Translations under genes and position numbers: made by a program
Notes under the pieces: model-generated
What the model saw: the letters and a program-made list of their open reading frames with translations, nothing else
The model's database searches: none
What the model was told of the DNA's origin: nothing
Source: a virus
Virus record (IMG/VR): IMGVR_UViG_3300006789_000027
Coordinates: 1 to 57,831 of that record
DNA length: 57,831 bases
Strand: one strand, 5' to 3'
In this document: positions 23,999 through 33,117 of the stretch, in pieces
Numbering within the stretch: position 1 is the first letter of the stretch
Layout of the letters: the number at the start of each line of letters is the position of its first letter

Positions 23999-24829
23999 AT
24001 GGCTTCTAACTTCGTAATTGACCCCGTAAAGAAAAAGATTCTTACGGAACTCGTAAACTCTGGCAAAAATACTCTTTTGACTGGAGGAACTGGATGTGGA
24101 AAAACAACTTTGGCAATCGAGATTGCTAAGGAACTTGGACTAAAACCAGTAGTTATCAACTGTGGCTCTACTCAAGATGCCCGTTCTTCTCTTTTGGGAT
24201 ACTTCACATTGAAAGACGGCGATACTGTTTTTCAAGAAGCGGATTTCCTGAAAGCAATTCAAGAAGAGAATACGCTTATCATCTTGGATGAATTGTCCCG
24301 TGCTTCTGATGATGCGTATAACATTATCTTTCCAATTTTGGATTTCCGCCAAGAAGTTCGTGTGGATGAAAAAGATGATGAGCGTATTGTTCAAGTAGCG
24401 GATAATGTAAAGTTCTTGGCTACGGCTAACATTGGAATTGAATATTCTTCTGCTCGTAGTATTGACCGTGCTTTACAAGACCGTTTTCTAACCTTCAACA
24501 TTCCTTATATCAAAGGAAATAAATTGAAAACCTATGTGAAAAAGCAATTTGATTCTGAGACTGCCGAGGCTTCAACAGAACTTTTCAAGTTATATGATTA
24601 CTCACATAAAATGTTTGACGAGTCAAAACTTTCTGCTCGCCTCTCAACGAGAATGATTTTGGATGTAGTGCCTTTAGTATCGAAATTTACTATTGGAGAA
24701 ATTCTCGACCATGTTATTCTTTCCATCTTCAAGCAAGATAGTTCTTCTATTATCACAGACGCAAATGTGTTACGGGAGTATGCTGATTCTCTTGGAGTTT
24801 ACAAAAAAACTAAAACTGCTACGGCTTAG
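23999..24829 (+). CDS. MoxR/CobS-type AAA+ ATPase
   Basis: 276 aa. Walker A GGTGCGKT (29-36), Walker B LIILDELSRA (93-102), sensor-1 ATANIG, arginine-finger region ALQDRFL. The lack of other domains and the neighbourhood (HExxH protein, VWA protein) fit MoxR-VWA systems, where the ATPase acts as a chaperone with a von Willebrand partner. T4-like cyanophages also carry CobS-like proteins. The substrate is not known. Confidence 0.78.
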   Translation: MASNFVIDPVKKKILTELVNSGKNTLLTGGTGCGKTTLAIEIAKELGLKPVVINCGSTQDARSSLLGYFTLKDGDTVFQEADFLKAIQEENTLIILDELSRASDDAYNIIFPILDFRQEVRVDEKDDERIVQVADNVKFLATANIGIEYSSARSIDRALQDRFLTFNIPYIKGNKLKTYVKKQFDSETAEASTELFKLYDYSHKMFDESKLSARLSTRMILDVVPLVSKFTIGEILDHVILSIFKQDSSSIITDANVLREYADSLGVYKKTKTATA

Positions 24830-24831
24830 TA

Positions 24832-26061
24832 ATGGAAGATAACATTTTTGACGGCATCGAAGAAGTAGATGCTGAGTTTATGGAAAGGTGGCTTGGAGGG
24901 GCAAAGATTAACTCTTTGTCCCCCAAGACACTTTACGATATACAAATGCTTATTAAGCATTATTCCGATATCATTGTTCCAGACAAAAAACTTTCGGTTG
25001 AATTTCCAACTGAACAAGATGGATGTGCTAGAGCAAGTGTGGCAAACGGACAAGTTATCATTCCTACAAATCTTTTACAAGAAGGGCGTGTAGATGAAAC
25101 TATTGGATGTATGATTCACGAACTTCACCACATTAAACTTTCAGACTCTGAAAAGGATATCTGGCTAAAATGTTTTGTGTTTGTGTGTAAGGCATTAGAT
25201 TCGTTATTTATTGAAACTGAAAAAGGATATTACACTTCTCTAAAAGATGTAGTCCTTTCAGATTCCAGTTTATCTTTTGCGGATATCATGTCGGATAATC
25301 CACAAAATCCAAATGCTGATTTCTTGCGTCAGGCTTGTGATGATGTTGCGTTTCTTCTAAATGCTGTGGAGGATATTCGTATTGACGAGAAAACACCTCC
25401 CAACTTGAAAAAATACTTAGACAAGCAAACGGATAGAATCGGAAAAGAGTTTAAGGAAAAATACGATGAAGGAGATTTAGATGAAAATAATTTGATGAAC
25501 ATAGTTTTCAGATTATTATTTCATCATAAAGATGTAATTCACGATGATTTTATAGATTCTCGTTTTGGGGATAAAGAGTTTATTGTAAATTCTTCTCCTT
25601 CGGAATATACCCCTGTGGTATTTGACGCTTTCAAGAATGAATTGAGAAATCACATTGAAAATCTTTATCAGGACTCTAACAATACGGTTGGTAATTCTGA
25701 AAAGCAAGATGAACAAGGTATAGACATAATGGATATGTATCTTGGTGATGATATAAAAGAAAGCATTGAAGAACAACTTAAAGAACATTCGCAGGGAGAT
25801 AAGAATAAAGCATTTTCTTCATGCGGAGAAATTGAGTTTGATGATAAAGAATTGGGGGACGGACTTGTTAAATTCAGTCAAAACTCTAAAAAGGTTTCTG
25901 AGGAAATGATAAAGGTAATGAAAACAAAACCTCCTATCTTGCCAATACAAACCATTCTTGAAATAGACTCTTACGCCCGTATCAAAATTCACCAGACAAC
26001 TGAGTGTTTTGATGGCAAAAATGTAAATTACGCCTGTGTAGTTTACGATGACACAAAATAA
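24832..26061 (+). CDS. Predicted zinc metallopeptidase-like protein
   Basis: 409 aa. HELHH at residues 96-100 within an amphipathic helix (CMIHELHHIKLSD) is the HExxH zinc signature; placement beside MoxR and VWA genes resembles the DUF2201-type metallopeptidase/VWA proteins, but here the VWA part is a separate gene. The central 200-350 region is acidic. Begins 2 nt after the ATPase stop, so co-transcribed. Whether it cleaves proteins is unproven. Confidence 0.65.
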   Translation: MEDNIFDGIEEVDAEFMERWLGGAKINSLSPKTLYDIQMLIKHYSDIIVPDKKLSVEFPTEQDGCARASVANGQVIIPTNLLQEGRVDETIGCMIHELHHIKLSDSEKDIWLKCFVFVCKALDSLFIETEKGYYTSLKDVVLSDSSLSFADIMSDNPQNPNADFLRQACDDVAFLLNAVEDIRIDEKTPPNLKKYLDKQTDRIGKEFKEKYDEGDLDENNLMNIVFRLLFHHKDVIHDDFIDSRFGDKEFIVNSSPSEYTPVVFDAFKNELRNHIENLYQDSNNTVGNSEKQDEQGIDIMDMYLGDDIKESIEEQLKEHSQGDKNKAFSSCGEIEFDDKELGDGLVKFSQNSKKVSEEMIKVMKTKPPILPIQTILEIDSYARIKIHQTTECFDGKNVNYACVVYDDTK

Positions 26062-26092
26062 AAAATAAATACCAAGATTTCCTATTTTATAC

Positions 26093-26120
26093 TTGATATA
26101 TTTTCATATTCTGGTATAAT
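26093..26120 (+). promoter_or_regulatory. Sigma-70 promoter, near-copy of the one at 23913
   Basis: TTGATA (26093-26098), 16-bp spacer, TGG then TATAAT (26115-26120). ACTTGATATATTTTCATATT is identical to the upstream copy. It starts a second transcript for the 26160-27799 genes. Confidence 0.75.
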
Positions 26121-26159
26121 ATAGGAGTCTTAAACCCAGAAACCCGTTTAACAACACCA

Positions 26160-26888
26160 ATGGCTACACAAAAAACTTTACAATACTATGAAATGAAACA
26201 TCCCCTAAAGGATGCGAAAATTCTTAGTCCAACTGCTCTTTCTCAAATTCCTAATTCTGATGTTGATGATTATGAGGTTGAACATGAGAAATATATTGTT
26301 CCTGCCTTCGACCATGATACTACTATTCTATCTGAACGCAAAAGCGAAGTTTTAGATTCTTTGAGAACCCTTTACGGTTCCCAAAGTAAAGAATACAAGT
26401 ATATGGAAAGGTCTTTTAGGAAAGGAGATGATAAGATTACCAACCATTATAACAAAAATGTTCCCCCGTCTTTACTAAGAAGAAAAATATCTGAGGCTCG
26501 TCAATTAGCAGAAGGAAATGGAGGATACAAGAAAGCATCTTCTGGAGTAGATTCTGATTCTATGGAGGATATTGACTCCGCAATCAAATTCTTAATTTCT
26601 GAAGGGTATGAATACGGAAAAGATTTTTCTTCTCATAACTCTGTTTCAATCGCAAATGCTCTTATTCCAGAGATTGCCGAAGAATACATTTTGGGGAAGA
26701 AAGAAATTGACGGAATGAAAATTCCTTCTGTGGATAATGACGGAGAGTGGACATATGATAGTGATATTTACTCATGTTCAGACATTCTCCTTTCTAATGA
26801 CTACAACCATGAACAAGTAAGATTGTCTTTCTTTATCGAAGAGGGGGAAATCAAAGTAATTCAAAACTGTGTCGGGGAAGATAACTAA
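26160..26888 (+). CDS. Uncharacterised protein between metallopeptidase and VWA genes
   Basis: 242 aa, acidic, no recognised motif. Lies under its own promoter copy and 2 nt before the VWA gene. Contains a basic cluster (SLLRRKISEARQ) and a C-terminal strand-rich part. Probably a partner or substrate of the MoxR-VWA set, by position only. Confidence 0.5.
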   Translation: MATQKTLQYYEMKHPLKDAKILSPTALSQIPNSDVDDYEVEHEKYIVPAFDHDTTILSERKSEVLDSLRTLYGSQSKEYKYMERSFRKGDDKITNHYNKNVPPSLLRRKISEARQLAEGNGGYKKASSGVDSDSMEDIDSAIKFLISEGYEYGKDFSSHNSVSIANALIPEIAEEYILGKKEIDGMKIPSVDNDGEWTYDSDIYSCSDILLSNDYNHEQVRLSFFIEEGEIKVIQNCVGEDN

Positions 26889-26890
26889 TT

Positions 26891-27799
26891 ATGCCGAGAA
26901 AGATAGAAAACGCCACTTTCTCATCAGAGTTTATGTTTGAAGAGAAAGTGTCTCCTGACCTTAAAAGATTCAGAGATGTTTTGTTTTCTAGGTTTTCTAG
27001 GCAAATCGGTTTGCTTTTAGAATCTAAACGACCTAGAAAACAAAATTCCACTAAAGGAAGATTGAATACTAGAATTGCGTATAGACACCCGTTTAGCGAT
27101 AATATCTTTTCTAAGTATGAGCATATTCCTTCTTCGGATACTACAATCGTAATGCTTATTGACGGTTCAGGAAGTATGAGCAGTAGAGATAGTTCTCGTT
27201 TCAGTAGAATCGACACTTGTAATGCTGTTTGTAGTGCCTTCGCAAAATCAGTAAAAAATGTTCTAAAGGATGAACTCAAAGTAGAAATTTTTGTAAAATC
27301 TGCTCCTGCGATAGAATCTGAGTCTTTAGGGGTAGCAGGTCAATTCCCAACACTAACAAGAATTTTCACTAATACAACCCCAAAGACTAATTCTGATTTT
27401 GATAAACTACTAGGACTAAACACATATTCTCCTATTACTGTTGATGGAGATGGCGTAGGAAGTTATACGGCAGAATATAGTGTTCTACCTGCTCTTATGG
27501 ATTGGGCAGAAAATAACATCACCACTAAAAATATGATTGTGTTCAACCTTACTGATGGTGGAACTTATATTAACTTAGGAACAAATCATTTTCGTTTTGG
27601 TAACTCAGATACTGGTCTGATGAAATCGAAATATCTTAGAGGTGTCCCTAATCTCTCACTTTGCTTAGGTAATGATGTAGCCAGAAAGGAATTAACCAGT
27701 ATGTATGGCAAGGATGTAATCTTCTCTGATGGAGAAGGAGATTTTGTTCCTGCCATGTTCAAGACCCTAACTCGATTCGTGGATGAAAGCGTCCAATAA
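26891..27799 (+). CDS. VWA-domain protein (CobT-like)
   Basis: 302 aa. A von Willebrand factor A fold: beta-1 with the metal site TIVMLIDGSGSMS (DGSGS at 91-95), then MIVFNLTDGGTY supplying the third metal-site loop. VWA proteins paired with MoxR ATPases bind client proteins through the metal site. The first ~75 residues are basic and may contact the ATPase. Starts ATG 2 nt after the previous stop. Confidence 0.8.
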   Translation: MPRKIENATFSSEFMFEEKVSPDLKRFRDVLFSRFSRQIGLLLESKRPRKQNSTKGRLNTRIAYRHPFSDNIFSKYEHIPSSDTTIVMLIDGSGSMSSRDSSRFSRIDTCNAVCSAFAKSVKNVLKDELKVEIFVKSAPAIESESLGVAGQFPTLTRIFTNTTPKTNSDFDKLLGLNTYSPITVDGDGVGSYTAEYSVLPALMDWAENNITTKNMIVFNLTDGGTYINLGTNHFRFGNSDTGLMKSKYLRGVPNLSLCLGNDVARKELTSMYGKDVIFSDGEGDFVPAMFKTLTRFVDESVQ

Positions 27800-27805
27800 A
27801 TAAAA

Positions 27806-28474
27806 ATGACTAACACACCAAAAAACTTTAGACAAAAGAAAACACCTTCACTTACAAAGGGAGGAAAATTACCAAATAGTTCTTTTTACCATACACTTTC
27901 CCAAACAATAGATTTATTGGGATGGAAAGATACTGGAAATGCCTATTTAGATGAATTCAAGAGCGACTCGTTAGAATTTTTTCAATGTCCAACAATAGGA
28001 AAAATTTCTATTCTAGATTCCAAGAAAACGAATTATACTCTTGCAGGAACTGAATTAGTAATTCCTACTGGATTTCTCTTAGACCTAACCTCACATCTTT
28101 ATGACATGATAGAGAAAGAGGACTCCACCGCTCAACCTAGCAGGCATTGTGAATATCGCAAAGTAATTTATAAGTTATTAGATATTATTTACTTTGTAAA
28201 AGAAAGTGCTTACGATGTGGTTTCCACTAAAGAACACAAAAAACTTACCCATAGATATTCTTATCGAAGGAATAGAAATGTAGACTTGGGAGCGTCTACT
28301 TTTCCAATGCTGTCAAGAAGATATGAAAATACTTCTTTTTACAATACGGCACAAGAATTATATTCTGAAGTTATGGATTTTTCTGATTGGAACCTTGATT
28401 TGAGTTTTCCTTTGAGGGGATTGCCTTTGAATGTCTTGAAAAGTGAAATTTTACAATACCGTATGTCGCAATGA
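27806..28474 (+). CDS. Uncharacterised protein
   Basis: 222 aa, N-terminus basic and disordered (KNFRQKKTPSLTKGG), then helical. Begins 6 nt after the VWA gene and overlaps the next by 4 nt, so the same transcript. No domain recognised; possibly part of the MoxR-VWA system. Confidence 0.5.
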   Translation: MTNTPKNFRQKKTPSLTKGGKLPNSSFYHTLSQTIDLLGWKDTGNAYLDEFKSDSLEFFQCPTIGKISILDSKKTNYTLAGTELVIPTGFLLDLTSHLYDMIEKEDSTAQPSRHCEYRKVIYKLLDIIYFVKESAYDVVSTKEHKKLTHRYSYRRNRNVDLGASTFPMLSRRYENTSFYNTAQELYSEVMDFSDWNLDLSFPLRGLPLNVLKSEILQYRMSQ

Positions 28475-28911
28475 AAATCTATCCTATAAGTAAACGCCTA
28501 CGAAATGTTTTTGGTAGACTGGCTTTTGAGTTAGATGAATCTTTAGAACTTGCAAAACATTTGGATGTCCCTAAAGGGGAATATGAATTGTTTGAGGATG
28601 ACATAAACATTCTAAAAGAATTTGTAACTTGTTTTGATTGGAATGGGGGTGTTTCTCAACGAGGAGAAATGCCCTCTTGTTGGAATAAAGATACTATCTT
28701 TGATAACTATGAGGAACATGAACAAAGATTCAATTTTCCTTATGAGCGTTCCCAATTAGAATTTGATTGGGATGCTAAGAAAACCGAAGAAATTAAATGC
28801 CCTCTCTGTAAAGGAAAGGGCGTTGAAGAAGAAAAAAATAAAGGTTACAGAAGGTATAAATGCCATTCTTGTAACGGTAACAAAAAAATTGAAATTGAGA
28901 TAGGAGAATAA
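28471..28911 (+). CDS. Protein with DnaJ-type zinc finger at C-terminus
   Basis: 146 aa. The last 40 residues have two CxxCxGxG-like repeats, CPLCKGKG and CHSCNGNK, as in the DnaJ cysteine-rich region. The N-terminal ~100 residues are acidic and unrecognised. Likely a protein-protein or client-binding zinc module. Confidence 0.6.
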   Translation: MKIYPISKRLRNVFGRLAFELDESLELAKHLDVPKGEYELFEDDINILKEFVTCFDWNGGVSQRGEMPSCWNKDTIFDNYEEHEQRFNFPYERSQLEFDWDAKKTEEIKCPLCKGKGVEEEKNKGYRRYKCHSCNGNKKIEIEIGE

Positions 28912-28913
28912 CG

Positions 28914-29501
28914 ATGCCAAACTGGTGTTCTAACATACTAACGATTGAAGGTTGTAAGGAAGAAGTAGATAATTTTGTTGAAACAGCAAAAGGATACGGA
29001 TATAAGCCTGAGAAGCAAAATACAAAAGATGGTTTCACGCCATTTGATTTTAACCAATTTATTCCTATGCCTCCAGAAGTAATTGAAAATGGTTACAATG
29101 GAGAAAAAGGAATGGAAGGTGTAGAATCTGGTTACTTGTGGGAAAATAATAATTGGGGCGTGAAATGGGGTGCTTGCGAAACTTGTATGTCCCGAAATGG
29201 AGATACCGAAGCAGTATATTCTTTTGATACAGCATGGAGTCCCCCAATCAAAATGATGGATGCTTTTATAGAGCAATACCCGTCTTTAACATTTACTTTA
29301 CAGTATGAAGAACTGGGAATGATGTTTGAGGGAACTTGTATCGCAACGAACGGAAGTGTTTCTGATGAGTGTAAAGAAATCACAGTAGAGTCTTTACATG
29401 AGCAAGGTTGGCACGATGACCCAGAAGATTATGGTGATGAATGTGAATTGTGCGAACAAGAACTAATTGCTAATAACATTGAGGAAGATTACAATGACTG
29501 A
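28914..29501 (+). CDS. Api92-like ferredoxin-fold protein
   Basis: 195 aa starting MPNWCSNILTIEG, the hallmark opening of Api92-like phage proteins, with LWENNNWGVKWGACET and FDTAWSPPI further on. An acidic C-terminus with a CELCEQ pair is added. Function of the family is unknown. Start is preceded by GGAGAATAACG. Confidence 0.75.
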   Translation: MPNWCSNILTIEGCKEEVDNFVETAKGYGYKPEKQNTKDGFTPFDFNQFIPMPPEVIENGYNGEKGMEGVESGYLWENNNWGVKWGACETCMSRNGDTEAVYSFDTAWSPPIKMMDAFIEQYPSLTFTLQYEELGMMFEGTCIATNGSVSDECKEITVESLHEQGWHDDPEDYGDECELCEQELIANNIEEDYND

Positions 29502-30063
29502 TAAACAATATGTAACGACAAATGACCAATTAAAGAAAATTGAGAAAAAGTATGGAAGGTTAATCTTTACTATTGCTCATAGAATTGGAGGAGATTCCGT
29601 AGTAAATTCGTTTGAGGATTCTGTCCAAGAACTTTATATTTCTTCTTTAGATGCCTGTGAAGCATATGAAAGAAAAACTGAAAAGTTATTTGACGAGTTC
29701 TTTGGAACAGATGAATTTGATAAGTATATCAAATCTGTTCTTTGGAATAAAAAGAATAATCAAGGAAAGCAAATCACAAAGAAACTTGGGATAAATCGAC
29801 ACGCAACTCTAAATGAAGAAATTTTAGAGCATGACCCTGCGTTAGAATATGAATTGTCTGATGTGAGTAGTATGTTGGCAGAAGTAGATGGGATTACAGA
29901 AGAGGGAGAGAGGCTAATTGAAATGATTGTTTCCGACCACAAACTCGTAAAGCCTAACGGAAGCCTAAACATTTCTAAAATCTCAAGAGATATGGGAATG
30001 ACCAAAAAGGATGTAACGCTTTTGGTTTCTCAACTTAAATCTATTTTGGTGGAGTATTACTAA
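29494..30063 (+). CDS. Sigma-factor-like protein
   Basis: 189 aa from ATG 29494; an upstream in-frame start at 29467 lies within the previous gene. Helical N-terminal half resembles sigma region 2 (FEDSVQELYISSLDACEAY, KYIKSVLWNKKNN) and the C-terminal part has a helix-turn-helix (NISKISRDMGMTKKDVTLL). T4-type phages use a short sigma (gp55) for late promoters; this is a candidate for that job. Evidence is pattern only. Confidence 0.5.
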   Translation: MTDKQYVTTNDQLKKIEKKYGRLIFTIAHRIGGDSVVNSFEDSVQELYISSLDACEAYERKTEKLFDEFFGTDEFDKYIKSVLWNKKNNQGKQITKKLGINRHATLNEEILEHDPALEYELSDVSSMLAEVDGITEEGERLIEMIVSDHKLVKPNGSLNISKISRDMGMTKKDVTLLVSQLKSILVEYY

Positions 30064-30176
30064 TGAGATACTTACTAAAAGAATTTGAATTTTGGTGTGA
30101 ACGATGGTTCAGCACATTTGCGTTTATCAGGACGATTGTATGCTTGGCATTTTTACTTTTGGCGGTGCTAAGATGA
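30063..30176 (+). CDS. 37-aa membrane peptide
   Basis: TAATG junction with the sigma-like gene; sequence FAFIRTIVCLAFLLLAVL forms one membrane segment. Ends in an ATGA overlap with the next gene. The two junctions support translation. Confidence 0.55.
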   Translation: MRYLLKEFEFWCERWFSTFAFIRTIVCLAFLLLAVLR

Positions 30177-30436
30177 AAATTCCTCCTTATTGTAAAATGT
30201 GTAAAGGGTTTCAGATAATGGCATATTTTCCCAAGCAAAAGAGGTATTGGGGGGACGCATGGGTTCCTATAAACTCATCTTACGGCTACCCATACACTTA
30301 CAAAGGTTTTGCTATCAACAAAGCAAATCATATACTGACTTGGAATAGAAATGCGGATGCTTATATACAAATAATAGACTTACAAACTGGAGGTGTTGTT
30401 TGGGAATCAGAAAATATGAAAGAGGTAACACAATGA
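30173..30436 (+). CDS. Small Cys-pair protein
   Basis: 87 aa from ATG 30173 (ATGA overlap with the membrane peptide). CKMCKG near the start could bind metal; the rest is beta-rich (GFAINKANHILTWNRNADAY). Overlaps the next start by 4 nt. Unknown function. Confidence 0.5.
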   Translation: MKIPPYCKMCKGFQIMAYFPKQKRYWGDAWVPINSSYGYPYTYKGFAINKANHILTWNRNADAYIQIIDLQTGGVVWESENMKEVTQ

Positions 30437-30708
30437 AAAAAGCAATACTAATGGGTGGGCTTGCAGGATTACTTGTAGCAAATGTTTTCGCTACGATAAA
30501 AACAAAAATGGTGGTAACTGAACTACAAAAACAAGTATTTCATATCGACACGCATAGGCAAGTAATGGAAAGGCATACTGGGGATAATGTTTATTGTGTT
30601 CTATGTTCAGAATACAATCAATGGAAACTGGTTCAACAAACCTCTTCTTCAAGCACATACCAAAATAACGAAGAAGAAATGATAATCATAAAACATCTAA
30701 AAAACTAA
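30433..30708 (+). CDS. Small membrane-anchored protein
   Basis: 91 aa from ATG 30433 with AGAGG upstream. AILMGGLAGLLVANVFATI is one membrane segment, followed by a soluble part with one CVLC pair. Unknown function. Confidence 0.5.
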   Translation: MKKAILMGGLAGLLVANVFATIKTKMVVTELQKQVFHIDTHRQVMERHTGDNVYCVLCSEYNQWKLVQQTSSSSTYQNNEEEMIIIKHLKN

Positions 30709-30712
30709 AGAA

Positions 30713-30919
30713 ATGAAATCAAAATACAGAAGCCACGGAACATTCTCAAACGAGAGAAAAGCACAGAAGAAATTAGATTCTCTTATTGTCCTGCATGGAG
30801 AATATGCGGATGGGGATAAGGGTGAAATCCAAAGGTTTTTCATAAAGAAAAGAACTTGGATGGGAAAGGATAAATCCAGATACCAAGTATCGGAACTAAT
30901 AAGGAAAGGAAGTAAGTAA
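30713..30919 (+). CDS. Small basic protein
   Basis: 68 aa, 25% Lys/Arg, starts 4 nt after the previous stop and its TAATG stop junction couples it to the HIT gene. No motif recognised. Confidence 0.5.
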   Translation: MKSKYRSHGTFSNERKAQKKLDSLIVLHGEYADGDKGEIQRFFIKKRTWMGKDKSRYQVSELIRKGSK

Positions 30920-31320
30920 TGATTGAGTGTAACGATTGTTTTACAGGATGTATATTTTGTGATACCACAGGCATAAAAACTGACCATCACATTATTGTAA
31001 AGGACGAATATCCAATAACAAAAGGACATTTGCTTGTCATACCTAAACGCCATTTGCTTCATCTTTCCCAATACAACACTCAAGAATGGAATGATTTATA
31101 TCATGCTATTAACGAAGCAAAACAGATGTGTTCTTTCGCTACCGACTTCAACATTGGAATAAACGATGGAATACGAGCAGGACAAACAATAGAGCATTTG
31201 CATTGGCATATAATCCCACGCACAGAAAATGATGGTGGAAAACCCTGTGGAGTTAGAAATGTTTTTTCTGATAAAGCAGATTACCGCAACAAACAAAAAA
31301 AGGAAGTAAGTAATGATTGA
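30919..31320 (+). CDS. HIT-family nucleotide hydrolase/transferase
   Basis: 133 aa. The histidine triad is HLHWHII (His93, His95, His97); GHLLVIPKRHLLHL and CNDCFTGCIFC at the N-terminus (zinc-type Cys set) are typical of HIT proteins. These act on nucleoside phosphate linkages such as adenylated or dinucleoside polyphosphates. In a phage it might clear or alter a signalling nucleotide; substrate unknown. Confidence 0.85.
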   Translation: MIECNDCFTGCIFCDTTGIKTDHHIIVKDEYPITKGHLLVIPKRHLLHLSQYNTQEWNDLYHAINEAKQMCSFATDFNIGINDGIRAGQTIEHLHWHIIPRTENDGGKPCGVRNVFSDKADYRNKQKKEVSND

Positions 31321-31681
31321 ATACGACACAATGCCCCAAGAACTTCAAAAGTTTTACGAAAAAAAGGGAAAAGAAGAAGGAATAACAGGTGAGCAGTTTT
31401 ACATAAGAGAACAAAAATCCAAACACATTTTCATAAGAAATTTATTTGAGAGTAAAACTAGAGAGGAAATAAATATTCATCTTAGTGATGTTCACTCACA
31501 TCTTATGGATATTTCTGATTACTTAAACATTATCGACTCTCCCCACGCAAAAGAAGCATCAAAGATATCAGGTGATTTTCTTAATTTTATTTCCTGCTTT
31601 GCGATTTTGTGTGATGAATCCAAACGGGTTGGTTGGCATTGGGAAGAAGAAGATTTTTGCGGGAGGAAAATAAACAAATGA
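31313..31681 (+). CDS. Uncharacterised helical protein
   Basis: 122 aa, helical and charged, 8-nt overlap with the HIT gene and 4-nt overlap with the next. No recognised motif. Confidence 0.5.
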   Translation: MIEYDTMPQELQKFYEKKGKEEGITGEQFYIREQKSKHIFIRNLFESKTREEINIHLSDVHSHLMDISDYLNIIDSPHAKEASKISGDFLNFISCFAILCDESKRVGWHWEEEDFCGRKINK

Positions 31682-31986
31682 AACTAATAGGAATGATAAT
31701 GTTGGCAACAATGACCGTGCCAATCAAAACAGAAATTGAAACAGTTTCACACGGAGTATTCTATGTTGAAGCATGGGATTGCGAAGCAGGATTACTTGCA
31801 AAGGGAACTAAGGAAAAGAGGGTAATGTTCAATATGGAGCATATCCTATACGCAGAAGAAAAAGGAAAAACTACTGTTATTACCGTTGAAGATGGTAATG
31901 CTACTAGAGAGTTTCTAATCAAAATGAAGTTTGAGGATACCATGAAAGGTATTATCTCAACATATACTAAAAGTGGAGGGAAATAA
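31678..31986 (+). CDS. Uncharacterised protein with hydrophobic N-terminus
   Basis: 102 aa from ATG 31678 in an ATGA junction; an in-frame start at 31633 is inside the previous gene. MKLIGMIMLATMTVPI may be a signal or membrane segment, the rest is beta-rich. Unknown function. Confidence 0.5.
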   Translation: MKLIGMIMLATMTVPIKTEIETVSHGVFYVEAWDCEAGLLAKGTKEKRVMFNMEHILYAEEKGKTTVITVEDGNATREFLIKMKFEDTMKGIISTYTKSGGK

Positions 31987-32343
31987 ATGAGAACCGAAGA
32001 AGAATTGAAATGGTATGAAGAAGAAATGAGAAGAGAAGAAGAAGCAGGGCTGAATATGTTATCCCTTGTAGCCCTAACTCTTCTAGTAACCACAATACTT
32101 TTGGCGAGAAAAATGATGCCAATTTCAGAACCAGAACCACAGAAACAAGAGACTGAAGTCTCTAGGCTTCAAGAAAGAAAGGGTGGAGGACAAGGTGAAC
32201 TTTACGAATGTAAACCTCAAGTAACTATCGTATCTAACTACGATATACATAAGCATCATCAAATGGTATTGAACATAGTATCAGAACCATTGATTTGTGG
32301 AGTGTGTAGAGAAAACCAAAATCATTTTTTTGGAGGAAACTAA
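31987..32343 (+). CDS. Membrane protein with cytoplasmic helix
   Basis: 118 aa. Charged N-terminal helix (EELKWYEEEMRREEEAG), one membrane segment (LSLVALTLLVTTILLA), then a polar part with a CGVC pair. Starts right after the previous stop. Confidence 0.5.
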   Translation: MRTEEELKWYEEEMRREEEAGLNMLSLVALTLLVTTILLARKMMPISEPEPQKQETEVSRLQERKGGGQGELYECKPQVTIVSNYDIHKHHQMVLNIVSEPLICGVCRENQNHFFGGN

Positions 32344-32565
32344 ATGAATTTCAGCGAAGAAGGAACAAGCCCACGATTGCTATCATATTTGAGAATAGCA
32401 TTCATACTAACAACACTAATAATAGCAGGAATGTTCATGTCCTGTTCAATACCAGAATGGTATTATGAAGAGCAGTTAATAGCACATCAGTATCATGTAG
32501 AACTAAGATACCAATACGAAGATTGTGATTTCTGCCAATACGGAAGAACCCAAAACTTTTACTAA
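32344..32565 (+). CDS. Small membrane protein, possible lipoprotein
   Basis: 73 aa. IAFILTTLIIAGMFMSC resembles a signal with a lipobox Cys, though it starts ~20 residues in. Followed by a Tyr/Cys-rich soluble part (YEDCDFCQYG). Starts directly after the previous stop. Confidence 0.45.
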   Translation: MNFSEEGTSPRLLSYLRIAFILTTLIIAGMFMSCSIPEWYYEEQLIAHQYHVELRYQYEDCDFCQYGRTQNFY

Positions 32566-32566
32566 A

Positions 32567-32743
32567 ATGGAATACGCACTAATAACAATAGCAGTCTTGA
32601 TTCTAATAGTCCAAATAGCCCAACTATTCAGGTTGGCAAAGATGGAGAAAGACATCGAGATTCTGGAAGATTTCGCTGAGTTATCAGCGATGAAAATAGA
32701 GGAACTGAAAACTACTACGAGTAAGTTCGACACCCCATTTTAA
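32567..32743 (+). CDS. 58-aa membrane peptide
   Basis: ATG at 32567, one nucleotide after the previous stop. YALITIAVLILIVQIAQLF is a membrane helix followed by a charged coiled-coil-like helix. Confidence 0.5.
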   Translation: MEYALITIAVLILIVQIAQLFRLAKMEKDIEILEDFAELSAMKIEELKTTTSKFDTPF

Positions 32744-32761
32744 TTTTTCCCGCCGAGAACA

Positions 32762-32881
32762 ATGAGTAATAAGTATAGAGACAATAGTAAGAATACTTGT
32801 AAAGAACTAGAAGATAATCCTAACAAGATAACACTTACAGAGATTCTATTTATCCTCATTTGTATCATTGTATTACTATAG
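32762..32881 (+). CDS. 39-aa membrane peptide
   Basis: ATG at 32762. Polar N-terminus then ILFILICIIVLL, a C-terminal anchor. Last gene of the rightward unit, before a 520-base non-coding region. Confidence 0.4.
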   Translation: MSNKYRDNSKNTCKELEDNPNKITLTEILFILICIIVLL

Positions 32882-33117
32882 GATAATATACACATACACA
32901 CCAGTATTACCTATTATTACTTGTATGGAGTAAGGTAAGAATACAACTAAAAAAAGGAAAGATTAAATAGATTTATATGTAGATGTTGGTTACGGATTTA
33001 GAAGAGTATGTTATAATGGTTCAAGAAATGTATGATGTTTTGGTATGAATATCTTATTTTTTTTCCTATTTGTTGATATTTTGTGTTTTTTAATTTTCAA
33101 CTATAGTTCATCTAAAA

